Shown: positions 10,090 through 22,572 of the stretch, piece by piece | Layout of the letters: the number at the start of each line of letters is the position of its first letter | How positions within the stretch are numbered: position 1 is the first letter of the stretch | Source: Vitis vinifera | Taxonomy: Eukaryota; Streptophyta; Magnoliopsida; Vitales; Vitaceae | Direction: 5' to 3' | DNA length: 64,000 nucleotides | Assembly (NCBI RefSeq): GCF_030704535.1 | Contig: NC_081811.1 | Span: 423,501-487,500, forward strand | Translations under genes and position numbers: made by a program | The notes under the pieces: generated by a model | Database searches by the model: none | What the model saw: the letters and a program-made list of their open reading frames with translations, nothing else | What the model was told of the DNA's origin: nothing

Positions 10090-12790
10090 AATTTTGATTT
10101 TCTCCCCCTTTTTTTCAAACATCTCTCTCCCACACCCACGTTCGTTTTCACTCTCTTCTCTCGTTGTCGACGAGTAGCAACCCTTCGAGGGACGACCGTC
10201 TCACGCCAGCGCGGCAGGTAAGGAAATATTCCTATCCCTGATCGGTGGCAGCGGTCACCGGTCGGAGATTAAAACCCTAGAACAACCAAATTCCCATTGA
10301 TGAAACCATTTATACTTTGTGCTTTAATTTGCTCAAATTTATGTGATAATCTGCCTCTGCAATTGATTTTCAGTTTGGAATTTACGTTTTCTAGGTTTAG
10401 ATGTTCTTCCTTAGCTTAATTGAGCTCACACTGCGTTTGCCTTCTCTGGACCTTTCTCTCAATGAAACCATCAAAGGAGAGCTTGAGAGTCAATTCTTAG
10501 ATAAGGTGTGGAGATTGAGCATTGTCTTTGCGTTTGCACTTTTTTTATTGTGATTCCAGAACACTTAAGGGATTGAGAAGAATGTGTTGTGATGAAGGTT
10601 ATTGCGAATTTGGGGCTGTGTGTCTCTGTTTATGATATCAGATCTATTGATGGTGACTTTGTCTTTCCTGGGGATGGTGCTTCAACCTATACGGTATGCG
10701 TAATCTAAATTTTTGTTTTTATAATTTATCTATCTGGGATTGTGGCATTGCCTGCATATTCCTCCGTTTTGAAATTGAATTGAAAAAGGCGATGGGCTGA
10801 ATCAATTTTTATGGAGTGTCCAACTCTTCCAAAGTTTTTGCTCAATCATGGCTCCTTGGCAGGTGGAATTCAGACTGGTTATGTTTCGTCCATTTGTTAT
10901 TCCATTTTTTAACCTTAAAGACTATCAATGCAGAACTTAAAGAATCTGCAACAATGGCTTACAATGCATGTCTTAAGGCCTCTTACTCATTTGATTCTGA
11001 ATTAATCAAAATATTTTTGCATCTGTTGTTACATTTTTCTTCTGTAAATTTGGGGATTAGTGTTACCATTTTAATCACACACACCTGCAATGTATGTATT
11101 TACGCACATCATCTGATTTGTTGGGTGCTGCCAATTTTTGTTTCCTCTTTAGTGGGTCTGAAGTTAAACACGACCTCTTGGTTGCTTTATGGGATGATAA
11201 CTTGTTTAAACCGGTGCTTAAGCACCACATGAGTGACATGACTTTGACGAGACAGTTGTAAAGCAAAATTTTAGGATAATGTTATTAGGCTAATGCAAAG
11301 CAAAATTTATCTGGATTTAAATGATTTTAATCAGTGCACTTGATCCAAATGAGTTAATCAATTGTGGTTTCTGCTGAGCTGCCCAATCATCTCTTTAGAT
11401 TTTTTTTCATGCAAATGATGTTAGCTGTCGCTAGTTGCAGTTCTTGGGACCCAACTCAATATGTTTGGTTGAAAATATCCTTGATTTGGGGACCCATCAA
11501 CTTCCTTACCAAATATCCAGATTAGTGATTTGTTGGATTATGTAATCTACTTGCTCATTCAACAAGGCACACCCTCCAAATTCATGAGAATTCCTGCCCT
11601 TGAAGGAGTATTCTCTTTCATATCCTAGATTATGACCAACTGGTGGCAACCATGAAGCCATACTATTTGCTATTTTTATGGCTGATTGTGAAAATCCCTT
11701 TCTTCTACCAGAGAATTGAAGCAACTTGAGTCAAAATTAAGTGAATCGGCAGAGCCTCGATTACTTGTGTTGAGTTATTGAAATCCATTTTTGATGCTCC
11801 ACCATGTCTAGAGCCATATTACTTATGGAAGCACAATTTATTCACCTTTCTCACTAGTCATTGTCTAGCTCCATTGTAGAAGTGGCATGCTTGGCTCTCA
11901 AAGACAAGTTGCAAAATCAGAGCTAGAGATTGAAGATTGTTTAAAAACACTTTTATGACTTGTAGTTCAGAAGTCATATCCAAATCACTTGTTAAGGAAC
12001 ATGTTATTAATTGAAGTCTTTTCTTCAGCTATGGAGACTAGCTAATAAGAATATATTTTCTCATGTGTTTGTAAATGATATTTTTGAACAATGAGTGCAC
12101 AAATGGAAATGGAAAGACAATATTATTGTAAAGGAAATGTTTTGGTTGCTTTTATAGAACCTAGTGAGCTACTCTGGATTTCAGTGAAACCTACAAATAC
12201 TGCTTATATGAAGGGGCAACTTGGACATTAGTCACCTGTTAGATTACCAAAAAAAGAGATCTAAATTCATTTCAATATTTGTCTATGTGATTGATTCAGT
12301 GAGTTCTCCAAGTATAGTGTATATGCTCATGGACTTGGAGGCTTTCTGGATGCACCCAACCTGTTTGTATTTTTACTAGTTTTAGTTGTTTGTGTAAATA
12401 AAAATCATCTCTTGATTACAAGTATATGTGGATGGGCAGAATCAGATGGAAAAATTGAATCTTTGTCTTGTCGGATCTTCATCAAATGTGCTTTCCATTA
12501 ATTGAGAGTGCCAGGTATATATAGATGTGTCCCACTGAAAGAGAATGGCAGCTTGAGATTATTTTGGCTTGTTTTCTTCTTCCAATAATTTAAATGCTCT
12601 AAACTCTTCAATGAGGAAAATAGTTGTTCTTCGGCAATCCTTGAATCAGTTTACATGTCTTTGTAAAATGTAACAATTGATGTGAGGCACAGTAGTCACC
12701 TCTCTGTCTTTATGAAACTCCATCAATTTTTATGGTGTCTCTTGAATTTCATAATATTTTATCAGAGAGGATTGTTGCTTTTGTAAATGA
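10090..12790 (+). pseudogene. RPC8: RPC8 copy 2, broken and truncated
   Basis: The 5'UTR exon ends at a good donor (cggcag/gtaagg, near 10216). Exon 1 is 10401-10505 and lacks 6 bp relative to copy 3, staying in frame. Exon 2 is 10598-10693, coding VIANLGLCVSVYDIRS and more. Exon 3 starts at 10863 with VEFRLVMFRPFV, then an altered segment leads into an in-frame TAA at 10938-10940, and its donor has changed from GT to GC (10966). Intron 3 aligns with copy 3 to about 12000. Then, instead of exons 4-7, the sequence at 12040-12790 matches the last intron of copy 1 (870-1690). The middle and end of the gene are thus deleted, and no functional RPC8 can be made. Confidence 0.85.
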
Positions 12791-13114
12791 CAGTCAGGAA
12801 AGCAAAAAATATTTTAAAAATTATTTTAGTGTTTTGATTATACTATTAAAAAAAATCAAATATAATTAAAATAAATTAAAAACTTATACATTTTTAAATT
12901 ATTTAATTTTTATATCACATTATTAAAATAAGTTAAATGAGTATGAAATTATACATAAAAATAATTTATTAGTTTTAATTTTTCTTTTCTTTTTTTATAT
13001 TCTTCCTTCTTATTTTATTTCCCTTGTTATCCCCTAACTTTTTTGGCATTAAGGTTTAAAAAAGATACATTATAATAATAATATAGAAGTCATTTATGAT
13101 CGTTTTTATGTAAG
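12791..13114. other. AT-rich spacer
   Basis: AT-rich spacer between the end of RPC8 copy 2 homology and the start of duplication unit B. No features recognised. Confidence 0.5.
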
Positions 13115-15471
13115 AGTCATTTATACTTTTTGCAAGTAGACATATCTACTTTATCTTTGGAGAACTTTTTTGGGTGGTAAGGGTTTAGAGGCAACCTTTC
13201 AAAGGAATTTCTTGATGATTGCAAAGGCCAAAGGGAATCCCATTACCTCCATAGGGTGTCCTTTGGGTTTAATTAAAGTAATATTATTTTTTCTTTTTAT
13301 TGAAAAAAAAAACTCCCTACATTCTCTTTGCCGGCCTCCTAATTTGGTCAAGGCCTATGTTTTATTATGTTACTTAACTTTTTACATCTCCTGCCATTTT
13401 TATTGAATCCCTTTTTTCTAACATGTTCTCGTGTTTAGTGTTTTTTTGTTTTCTCCTTTTTCATCCAAAGGAAAGAGGAATATGAAGCAATATTATTTAA
13501 AAAAAAAAAAGGCAAAAGGAAAAAAGAAGAAAAAAATGGAAGATCACTTTCAGCTTACTTGCTTAAGTTGATCTCTAAGATGCCGATCTCCTGCCTCCCT
13601 TTTTACTTGGTTTACAATTTTCAAATCAAATTTCGTGGCTCTTAACCGTTTCTCATAACAGCCCCTGCCGCCATAGCTTTCCTTTCTTGCACCTTCTTCC
13701 ATGAACCGCCGGTCCCAGTTAACCTTTTTTTTCTTGGTTTTCACGCACAGTGGGTCACCCCAGCCGCAATCAAAGCCACTTCAGAGGATCAGAGGGCTTG
13801 CTTGGTCGCGGATTTTAAAAGTGGGTTTTGGGTGAGAATTTGAAATGTGGTCGGTATTGTATGTCATGTTATATTTCCCTTTTTTTATATATACATTTAT
13901 ATAATTATTCTATTAAATAATTTTAAAAGCCAAGTGAAATGAATTAATAAATATGTTTTTATATCTTTTTATTTTTAAAAACAAAAACGGTTATCAATGA
14001 CAATTCTCAAACATGGTTTAACGTTTGTTTTTAAAAGTAATTTACTTTTATATTTTAACTTTTTCTTTTTTTTTTAATTTATTACTTATTTTTAAAATTT
14101 TTTATTGAATAGAAAAAATTAAAATATTTATTTTTTAAAAAATATTAAGAAAATGTTTTTATATATATATATATATTTTAATACTTTATAAAAATAAAAT
14201 ATTTTAAAAATAAATAACTTAATATTTAATATTATTTAAAATTATTTAATTTTAAGTTTTATTTAGAATCATAACCTTATGCATTTGATCTCACACCAAT
14301 GGAAGTTTTTGAAAAAAGTTTTTTTTTTTTAAGAAAAATAAATAATAAGAATACAGTGGGTTACAAAATAATCATCCAAAATTTTATTTTATTTTATATA
14401 CAACAAAACAAATACTAGGAGATGCGATTTTAAGTTAAATTAAAAAAATTGTAAAATCGACAAGGTTGTTTACTTTTTTCAACTTCACACTAAACCCAAT
14501 ATTAACAAATGTAATTTTATTGACAATATTGATTTTTTAAAAACTTATAAAAAATTCACACTAAAACCAAGATCTTATTTTATGTACTGAAACCAACATT
14601 GCCAACATTAATTGTTTCGTTCATAAAATTTCATACTAAAATCAACATTTTCAACTGTAGTTTTATGATGAAGATTAGAAGGAAAAAATAGTCCCAAAAA
14701 CATACAATCCGATTCATGGAATATTATTTTATAAAATCATTACATTTTCCAAAAGCTCTACGAATGTCTTGTTATAACTTACAACTACTTTAAACATCTT
14801 ATCATGTCATATCACATTGAAAAGTTACCATGAATTCTCTTCGAGTTTACAGCCAAAGTAGTATTTCTTTGGGAAAAAAAACCCAAACTAATCTAGTTTT
14901 TAAACTATTGGCCAAAATACTCTTTTGAATCCACATCAGCAATCCACGTCAACAAGCCATCTTCGTCAAACTTGTTTTTTTACTTTGGAGACCCAATTTT
15001 TTTTCCCGAAATCAACAATCCAGAAAGTATTCTCTTCTATGTGGCTCCACCATCTGCGGCTCCATTTTCTCTCCTCACCGACTGCGGCTCCTACCAGTGG
15101 CTCCCACCAGCAGCTCCACCAGCAGCTAGGTAAATTTTTTTCGGGTTCATGAGTTTTTTCCCACTCATTTTCCTTAGCTTTCTCACCAACCAAACAAAGG
15201 AAAACAAGTTGTTTTGAAAATTTTAAAAATCTCAAGTTGTTTTCAATTTCATAGCTATCCAAAAAACTTGAAAAACCCTTTCCTCCATCTTGTATTCCTC
15301 TTATCCTAGAACCCGAAAAACCCTAACCTTTGCCTCATTTTCCTCTCATCTCGGAATCCTGATAACTGTCGATCTTCCCATGATTCATCTTCATCGTGAT
15401 CCAAAATATGGATTTCGGATTGGATGAAGGTGGGGGGAGAGAGAAAGACTTGGAGAGGTTAAGGTTTATAC

Positions 15472-15806
15472 CTTAGCCACAGATCCATTCAGGGGAAGTT
15501 CGTTATTGTTGTCTATTTTACCAGAATTATTACTCAAATTAAAATTACAGTGATTAAGATCTGATAATAGGTTGCTGTCCAACAGGTCTTCAGAAACATA
15601 ATGACATGTCTCATGGTTGTCAATAGAAAGATCATTTTCTGGGTCAACCATGAAGTGGCTATCACTTGTATCTGAGCCCAACAAACTGTGTTCACCCACA
15701 TTCTTTCCAGAAGCATCTCCTGGTATAATAAAGTTAGCAAGGGTCTTTTGTGTCGGATCAGATAGATGACCATCCTTGTCCTCATTGAAATGAGACATGT
15801 GCAGGC
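15472..15806 (-). pseudogene. Captured host exon, unidentified gene
   Basis: On the minus strand a 335-bp open exon is bounded by an acceptor (cttttgtag before 15806) and a donor (AAG/gtataa at 15472). It encodes about 111 acidic, Ser/Asn/Asp-rich residues (for example MSHFNEDKDGHLSDPTQKT and VDPENDLSIDNHETCHYVSE). Both splice signals and the open frame are intact, and it lies opposite in orientation to the transposase. I do not recognise the parent gene. Capture of genic exons is a known habit of MULEs (Pack-MULEs). Confidence 0.6.
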
Positions 15807-16481
15807 CTACAAAAGACAGCAGAATTGGGGTTTCGAAAGGGAGAAAAAAAAAATTCTTTTTTCTATAAAAATGGAGTTAATATGTTGGAAATTAACATAG
15901 TTACAATGCATCAAGTGGCTATTAATTTTAGAAAAGAATATGTTTTAGTGAGTTCCTCAAAATTGGGACAAATGGTCTATTGCTATCTGGCTTTGATTAT
16001 ACCTGGAATAATGATGATGTATTACAGGACAGGGCCACCCCTGATGAATTTGTGACTACAATATCATTTGGTTTATTATTTTCTGTTATCCCTGCACATG
16101 AAGTGTAAATTTTTATTTTTAGCCAATTCCAATCACAAATTGGATGATGATAACTGTTGATGATGTTTTTTCCTTTTAACTTTTCTTGGATAAGTATGTG
16201 AAAGATGTTATTATGCCTTGGTTATTAAAATGAGAGTTTACTGACTGAAAGTTGAAGGGTTTGAAATTAAATATGGCTTTTAGCAGGGTGCTTAGGGGAA
16301 ACCTATGAAATCCCAATATGGAATGTAAATACACTCCTGCATGTAGAGCTTAATGTACTGATCTTTGCTTTACACTGATCAAAGCACGCTCTTCACATTA
16401 GTGCTAATTTTTCATATTTTTTGTGGCATATTTTACATGTTCAACTTTCTCAACCATTACTACTGGTAAAATTTCAACAGC

Positions 16482-16556
16482 CTTACAATTACTCGCTCCC
16501 GGATAGAAGCTTCAATTCCTCACAAACATGGGCCTGCTATTGCTGGTTATGAGGCA
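16482..16556 (+). pseudogene. Captured exon fragment resembling PELOTA
   Basis: After an acceptor-like 'tttcaacag' the frame reads LTITRSRIEASIPHKHGP then AIAGYEA, followed by gtag. From memory this matches a conserved stretch of plant PELOTA (ribosome-rescue factor, eRF1-like), where a form like TR.R.EA.IPRKHGPAIAGY occurs. The exon is only 75 bp, and no other PELOTA exon was firmly recognised nearby. It is a gene fragment carried in the MULE, not a functional gene. Confidence 0.5.
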
Positions 16557-17139
16557 GTAGCTTGCTTGATCTTATCCATCAACTATTTCTAAAAGTACCT
16601 TAGTGGTTGTAAGCATGTTTGTTAGAAAACTTACAATACAATGCTATAATTCATTTTCCTGATGTAAATCTTATTTATTGCTTGGCTGTATCTCATCTGA
16701 AGTGTATTTTATGGTACAAATATAATGCACAATACAATGATACACATACAACAATACATATGAACAACAAATATTAATATTTGCCTAGTGAGAATCTGGA
16801 ACTAAAATTTATAGCCAAAAATTCAAAAAGCTTTGTTTTGTGGATTTTGTAAAACACCTATGCATTAAAGTAAAAAATTGGGAAAAATGTCTCATTATTT
16901 TTTGTAAGAATCTGCTTCTTCCAGGTTTAATACATATTTATGGGAATCTTCTTGACATAAGACATATGGAAGCAACTTCAAAAAGTTACAGAAAAAGAAA
17001 AGTGAAAGCCTCTACACTTCCTAATAAATATTTTATCTTCTTATTTATTATAATTACTAGATTTATCGAGAAACCATCATTACAAATGCTTAAGTTTTTC
17101 AAATTATTTTTAAATTTGTTTTCATAATTTATTAACTTT

Positions 17140-18330
17140 ATAAAATTGGAAGTGATTATTAAATTTATTTTTGTTTCTTTTTCTCCTCTAAAAAAATATA
17201 TACTTTTTATTATATATATTTTTTTATAAAAAATTATTAGGATGAAGGAGATTTGAGTGTGTCATTTTTCAATCATCATTTTTATAAAGATAATATTATT
17301 GCGCATATAACAATCTCTTCCCCATTATAGAGCTCCTAGAACTCGAATCATGACCAAACTCTAGGGCTCCTAGAACTCGAATCATTTAATGGCATGTGGA
17401 ACATTTAATAGCACTTATACAAATGCTAACAACTTTATAAAACTATAAAAAGACATGTAGAACCTAGGTTGGATCTCCAAATCATGAAAATTGCTTGTAA
17501 TTATTGGTTAGCTTTTGAATTGTATCATATATTAGAAAATGTATCAAATTCTCAATTATTATAAATTCCTTTTGGTAAAGAATATTGTATAAAGTATTTT
17601 CTAAGTTAATTTATTATTGTGATATCATATTTCCTCATAGAATAAGGAAAGTTATTTAGAATATTTTTATAAATATTTTAGTTCATAGAGGGAAAAATCT
17701 ATAAGATCGAGATAGACTCCTAAAGATTATAAAATATTTGAAGAACTCAATAGTTATAAATAAATAAAAAACACTAAAACCAAATTTAATATATAGAAAA
17801 TATTAGTTTTTACTTCAAATTTAACTTATTAAATTATAAATTATAGAAATTTAATTAAATTAAAAAAATTAAAAAATTAACCAGACATAAGCAAAAGTGT
17901 ATTAACTATTCCGCTTTCTCTTTTTTAATTATTTAAATGGAAAATATTAAAACATTTATAGTCGTAACTATTAATTATGTTGAATATGTACACATTACAT
18001 CCATTCTTGAACAAATTTAAAAAAAATTTCCACTTAATTTGGGTAGCTTAAACAAAGACAATTTAATTGTTAATGGAAAAATAACAACCTTTTATTCAAT
18101 TTTAATGGTAATAAATAATAAGAAAATATTATTAATAAAAAACATTGAATTATTTGGATATTAAGGTGTTATTTGTTATTTGATTATTGTTAATAACATA
18201 CCATATTATTGTTATTTGTTATTTCATTACAAATTGATGTTATTAGTAATGTTTTATATTGTGTAATTTTGTGGTTAAAAATGAAATTGATTTGATTCTT
18301 TTGGCTTCTTCTATAGGTAAACTATGTCAA
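17140..18330. other. Non-coding interior of the MULE
   Basis: AT-rich DNA before the transposase. A 20-bp direct repeat (gctcctagaactcgaatcat) occurs at about 17332 and 17367. Nothing else is recognisable. Confidence 0.5.
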
Positions 18331-18337
18331 TTTATCG

Positions 18338-20560
18338 GTGGCAATAGTTTGTTTTTGTAATGGGAAAATGGTGAGAACACAGACCGATGTTGATTATGTT
18401 GGGGATAGAGTTGTGGTTGAACCTATTGATGTGCCTCTTGGGACAACATATGAACAACTGTTGGAAATGATATACTCGGTCACTGACATCAATAAAGAAC
18501 ATTTTCGATTAATATTTAATTGTAAGTATCCTATGAAAAAAGGGAATAAATTCCAACCTTGCCCAGTAAAGAATGATAGTGGTGTATCTCGAATGTTAGA
18601 AATGCATAACAGATTTGGGATGGATGAAGTTGAGTTATTTTTTGAACAAGTACCTATTGACTTACAAATGAATTCACCACTTGGTAATTGCATGTCTTTG
18701 TTACTTGGTGAAAATAATGGTACTAGTAATGTTCAAAATCCATTTACTTTTAAGCATAGATCAGAAGAGGATGAGGAAGACGAAGAAGGAACACAATGTG
18801 ATGATGACAGTGTAGGAGCCGAGGATGTTCATAATGATGATAATCAAGATAGGGAAGGTAGCTCGCCTTTTTTAGCTGTTCGTGAGGCAATTGAAAGAGA
18901 ACAAATGAGATATGTGGTTGTGGATGGGGAAGGATGTAACTTGTCAAACAATCCAGATACAGAGGATTTAGATGACCCAATTGAATTATCTCCAATGCAA
19001 TATCATTTGGCGCCATCACCACAATTTGAAAATGTTGAAAACATTGGTCATGTTGTGTCAAGTGAATGGACCCCATGGGGAAACACTCTTATGGGACATC
19101 CAACTGGAGAGTTCATAGTTGGACAAATCTTTAATTCCAAAGGAGATTTGCAACATGTTGTAAAGATGTACTCTATTAATTCGCACCAAGAGTATATCGT
19201 TTTGTCATCCACAAAGAAATTGTTGGTCCTAAGATGCAAGAAAGTTGAACAGACTCAATGTCCTTGGAGACTACGTGCTACAGTTGTTAAAGGGACATCT
19301 TTATTTGAGATCAACAAATATAGTGGCCCACACACATGTGTCAATCCTTGCATGAACCAAGATCATCATCAGTTAGACTCAAACCTGATAGCCGCCCATA
19401 TAAAGGGAATGATTAAGACACAATTCACACTTTCAGTGGCTGCCATTCAAGCAAGTGTTGTAGAAAGATTCAGGTACCATATCTCATACACTAAGGCTTC
19501 GAAAGGCAAGCGTAAAGCATTAACTAATTTGTTTGGTGATTTCTATAAATCATACGCTAAACTGCCACATTTTTTTGGTGCCTTAGAGCAAGCCAATCCA
19601 GGATGTGTTGTAATTTCTAAAACATTCCCAGGAAATATGCGAAATGAAGAGGTATTTCAGCGAGTCTTTTGAGCATTTCATCCTTCCATAGAGGGCTTCA
19701 AGCATTGTCGTCCTGTGTTAACTATTGATGGTACACACTTGTATGGGAAGTATAAGGGCACTGTAATGATTGCCATGGGCTGTGATGGAAATAATCAATT
19801 GTTTCCTCTTGCTTTTGCATTAACTGAGGGTGAAAATGTTGATAGTTAGGGATGGTTTTTGGCATGTATTAGAAATCGAGTAACTCAAAGAAGGGGTCTT
19901 TGTGTTATCTCTGATCGTCATCCGGGCATTATGACTCACTTTAAGGACAAATGCTTAAAACAACTTTTATGCAGAGCCGCCTTAGAAACTAAGGTAGAAA
20001 AATTCAACATGCATATGGAGACAATTGGGAGAATCAATCAAGACGCACTCAGTTGGTTGGAGGCTATTCCCTTTGAGAAATGGGCACTATCACATGATGG
20101 AGGTCGACGATATGGCATAATGACTACAAACATGTCAAAAATGTTCAATAGTGTGCTTAAAGGGGCACGAAGTTTCCCTATCACCGCATTTGTTCAATTG
20201 ACATTCTATCGAGTTAATAGTTACTTTGCTGTAAGAAGAGAACATGGTACTAGTCGACTTGCTTTAGGTGAACAATACACTCCTTATGTTGATGCTAAGA
20301 TTAATGCAAATGTTGTTAAGGCAGGTTCTCATGAGGTTGTTTTGTATGATCACTTCCAAGGACTGTTTCATATGAAGGCCAGTAGGGGTAGTAAAAAGAC
20401 ATCATCTGGTGGAAGAACACATCGTGTTAACCTACGTGAGCATGTATGCACATGTGGCAAAACACTCATATATGGATTCCCATGTAGTCATATTCTAGCG
20501 GGCATGTCTTTGGAGTTTTTAAAATTTTTTGGGACATCATATGGCTTGGATGTTGTTTAA
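18338..20560 (+). pseudogene. MULE transposase (MURA/MuDR type), two in-frame stops
   Basis: One frame runs through the whole span (741 codons) with two stops. The N-terminal region resembles the PB1-like leader of plant MuDR transposases. Next come an acidic linker, the Mutator DNA-binding zinc domain (around GEFIVGQIFNSKGDL to GPHTC), the DDE core with the first Asp in TIDGTHLYGKYKG and the second in VISDRHPGIM, and a SWIM finger CTCGKTLIYGFPCSH. The stops are TGA at 19670-19672 (V F stop A F H) and TAG at 19847-19849 (D S stop G W F). Both replace a Trp codon expected in the family. After the second Asp, about 30 residues normally present appear to be missing (GIM runs straight into THFKDKCLKQLLCRAA). 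The C terminus is formed by the first unit of the tandem array. The transposase is dead. Confidence 0.9.
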
Positions 20561-21365
20561 ATAGGTTCGTTACACTTAGAAGGTGGTGAAATGATTTCCG
20601 GAAAAATCCAAATCCAAAAATACTAAAAAATTCACAAGGGTACGAAGAATGTGAGGAATCCTCACATTGTTCGTACCCTCCCAATTCTCCACTTCTTTGG
20701 AGTTTTGAAAATTTTTTGGGACATCATATGGTTTGGATGTTGTTTAAATAGGTTCGTTACATATAGAAGGTGGTTAAATGATATTCGTAAAAATCCAAAT
20801 CCAAAAATACTAAAAATTTCAAAAGGGTACAAAGAATGTGAGGAATTCTCACATTCTTCGTACCCTCCCAATTCTCCACTTGTTTAAAGTTTTTAAAAAA
20901 TTTTGGGACTTCATATGGCTTGGATATTGTTTAAATAGCTTCATTACACTTAGGAGGTGGTGAAATGATTTCCGGAAAAATCCAAATCCAAAAATATTAA
21001 AAAATTCACAATCCTCACATTCTTCGTACCCTCCCAATTCTCCACTTCTTTGGACTTTTTAAAATTTTTTGGGACATCATATGGCTTGGATGTTGTTTAA
21101 ATTAGTTTGTTACACTTGGTAAGTGATCAAATGATATCCGGAAAAATCCAAATCCAAAAATACTAAAAAATTCATAAGGGTATGAAGAATGTGAGGAATT
21201 CTCATATGCTTCGTACCCTCCAGATTCTCCACTTGTTTGAAGTTTTTAAACTTTTTTGGAACTTAATATGGCTTGGATATTGTTTAAATAAGTTCATTAC
21301 ACTTAAGAGGTGATCAAATGATTTCCGAAAAAATCCAAATCCAAAAATACTAAAAAATTCAGTAC
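20505..21365. repeat. ~186-bp tandem array with embedded palindromes (five units)
   Basis: Five units begin near 20511, 20697, 20882, 21051 and 21233 (spacings about 170-186 bp). Each holds 'ttttttgggacatcatatgg', 'ggaaaaatccaaatccaaaa' and, in most units, a strong palindrome. In unit 1 the stem 20638-20656 pairs with 20660-20678 (19 bp, one mismatch, 3-base loop). Unit 3 has lost one arm. The array starts inside the transposase reading frame, immediately after the SWIM finger, and supplies its stop codon. Confidence 0.88.
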
Positions 21366-22179
21366 ATTTTGAGGGTGTGAAATGGATCGAAAAATTCAAA
21401 ATGGAAATTTACCGAAAAAATATGTGAGGGGTTTGGATTTCCATATTGTTAGTAATTATACCTTTTTCGTATTTTCAATATTTCAACCAATTTTTTTGAA
21501 AAGCTAAGAAATAATTTAATCATATATTCTCAATTAATAATTAGTACACAACTAATTTAATTTTAATTTAATATATATTTTATAAAAGTTAGTTCTAGTT
21601 TTCCCATTTTTTTAACTTCATAAACCAATTATATTGCTTTTCACACTTCAAATATTCGTCAAATTTTTGTCAACAAATTATTTGATGTTAAATTTACTTT
21701 TCCTTAATTTATAAATTATATCACCAAATTCTTTATAATTTTTTTTATTTATTTTAAATTTAATCTTTATGTGGGGTTTAATCACTTTATAGTACAAAAA
21801 TAAATAAACAGTAATTTATTTTTTCAAAATTTTCTTTATTTTTTTGTTTCATAAAAAAAAATTCCTAAACAAAATAATTACATTAAACAAATTTATAATT
21901 GGTTAATGTAATAAATGTAACAATGTGTGTTGCATGGGATTATTTCCCATGGCAACCGGTTGGGTGACTTGAAGAAGAGGTTTTGTTTTTTTTTTTTTTT
22001 AATTTAGCATGCCATGTGTCTCTACCCTATTAGCCCAAAAAAGTGGGTATGGTACCGAAAAGTGCTTTTCGGAACCGTAGCAAGACCCATGGTTTTATGG
22101 GTATTTTGATAAAAAAATATTTTAAAAATAATATTAAAATTATAACACCATTAAAATAGATGCGGATTGAAAATAATTG
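21366..22179. other. Non-coding 3' interior of the MULE
   Basis: AT-rich sequence between the two repeat arrays, with no coding region recognised. Confidence 0.5.
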
Positions 22180-22572
22180 TAAAACCACAGTTACTAACTG
22201 TGGTTTTATGGTTATTTTGATAAAAATATTTTAAAAATAATATTAAAATTACAACACCATTAGTAAAATCACAATTAGTAACTGTGGTTTTATGGTTGTT
22301 TTGATAAAAAAAATATTTTAAAAATAATATTAAAATTATAACACCATTAAAATGGGGACGAATTAAAAATAATTGTAAAACCATAGTTACTAACTGTGGT
22401 TTTAAGGGAAATTGTAAAACCATAGTTTGTAACTGTGGTTTTAAGGAAACTTCTTTTAAAACCGCAATTAGTAACTGTGGTTCTAAGAGAAATTGTAAAA
22501 CCACAATTTGTAACTGTGGTTTTAAGGAAATTTCTGTAAGTTTTAAAACCACAGTCACCAACGGTGGTTTTT
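22180..22572. repeat. Subterminal palindrome array of the MULE (about seven hairpins)
   Basis: Short palindromes of the form aaaaccacagtt-act-aactgtggtttt recur: a perfect 12-bp stem at 22181-22192 with 22196-22207, then variants near 22264, 22376, 22413, 22455, 22494 and 22538. The first three are separated by AT-rich 'attttgataaaaa.atattttaaaaataatattaaaatta' spacers; the later ones are packed every ~40 bp. They lie 120-510 bp inside the right end, where transposase-binding or structural repeats are often found. Confidence 0.85.
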
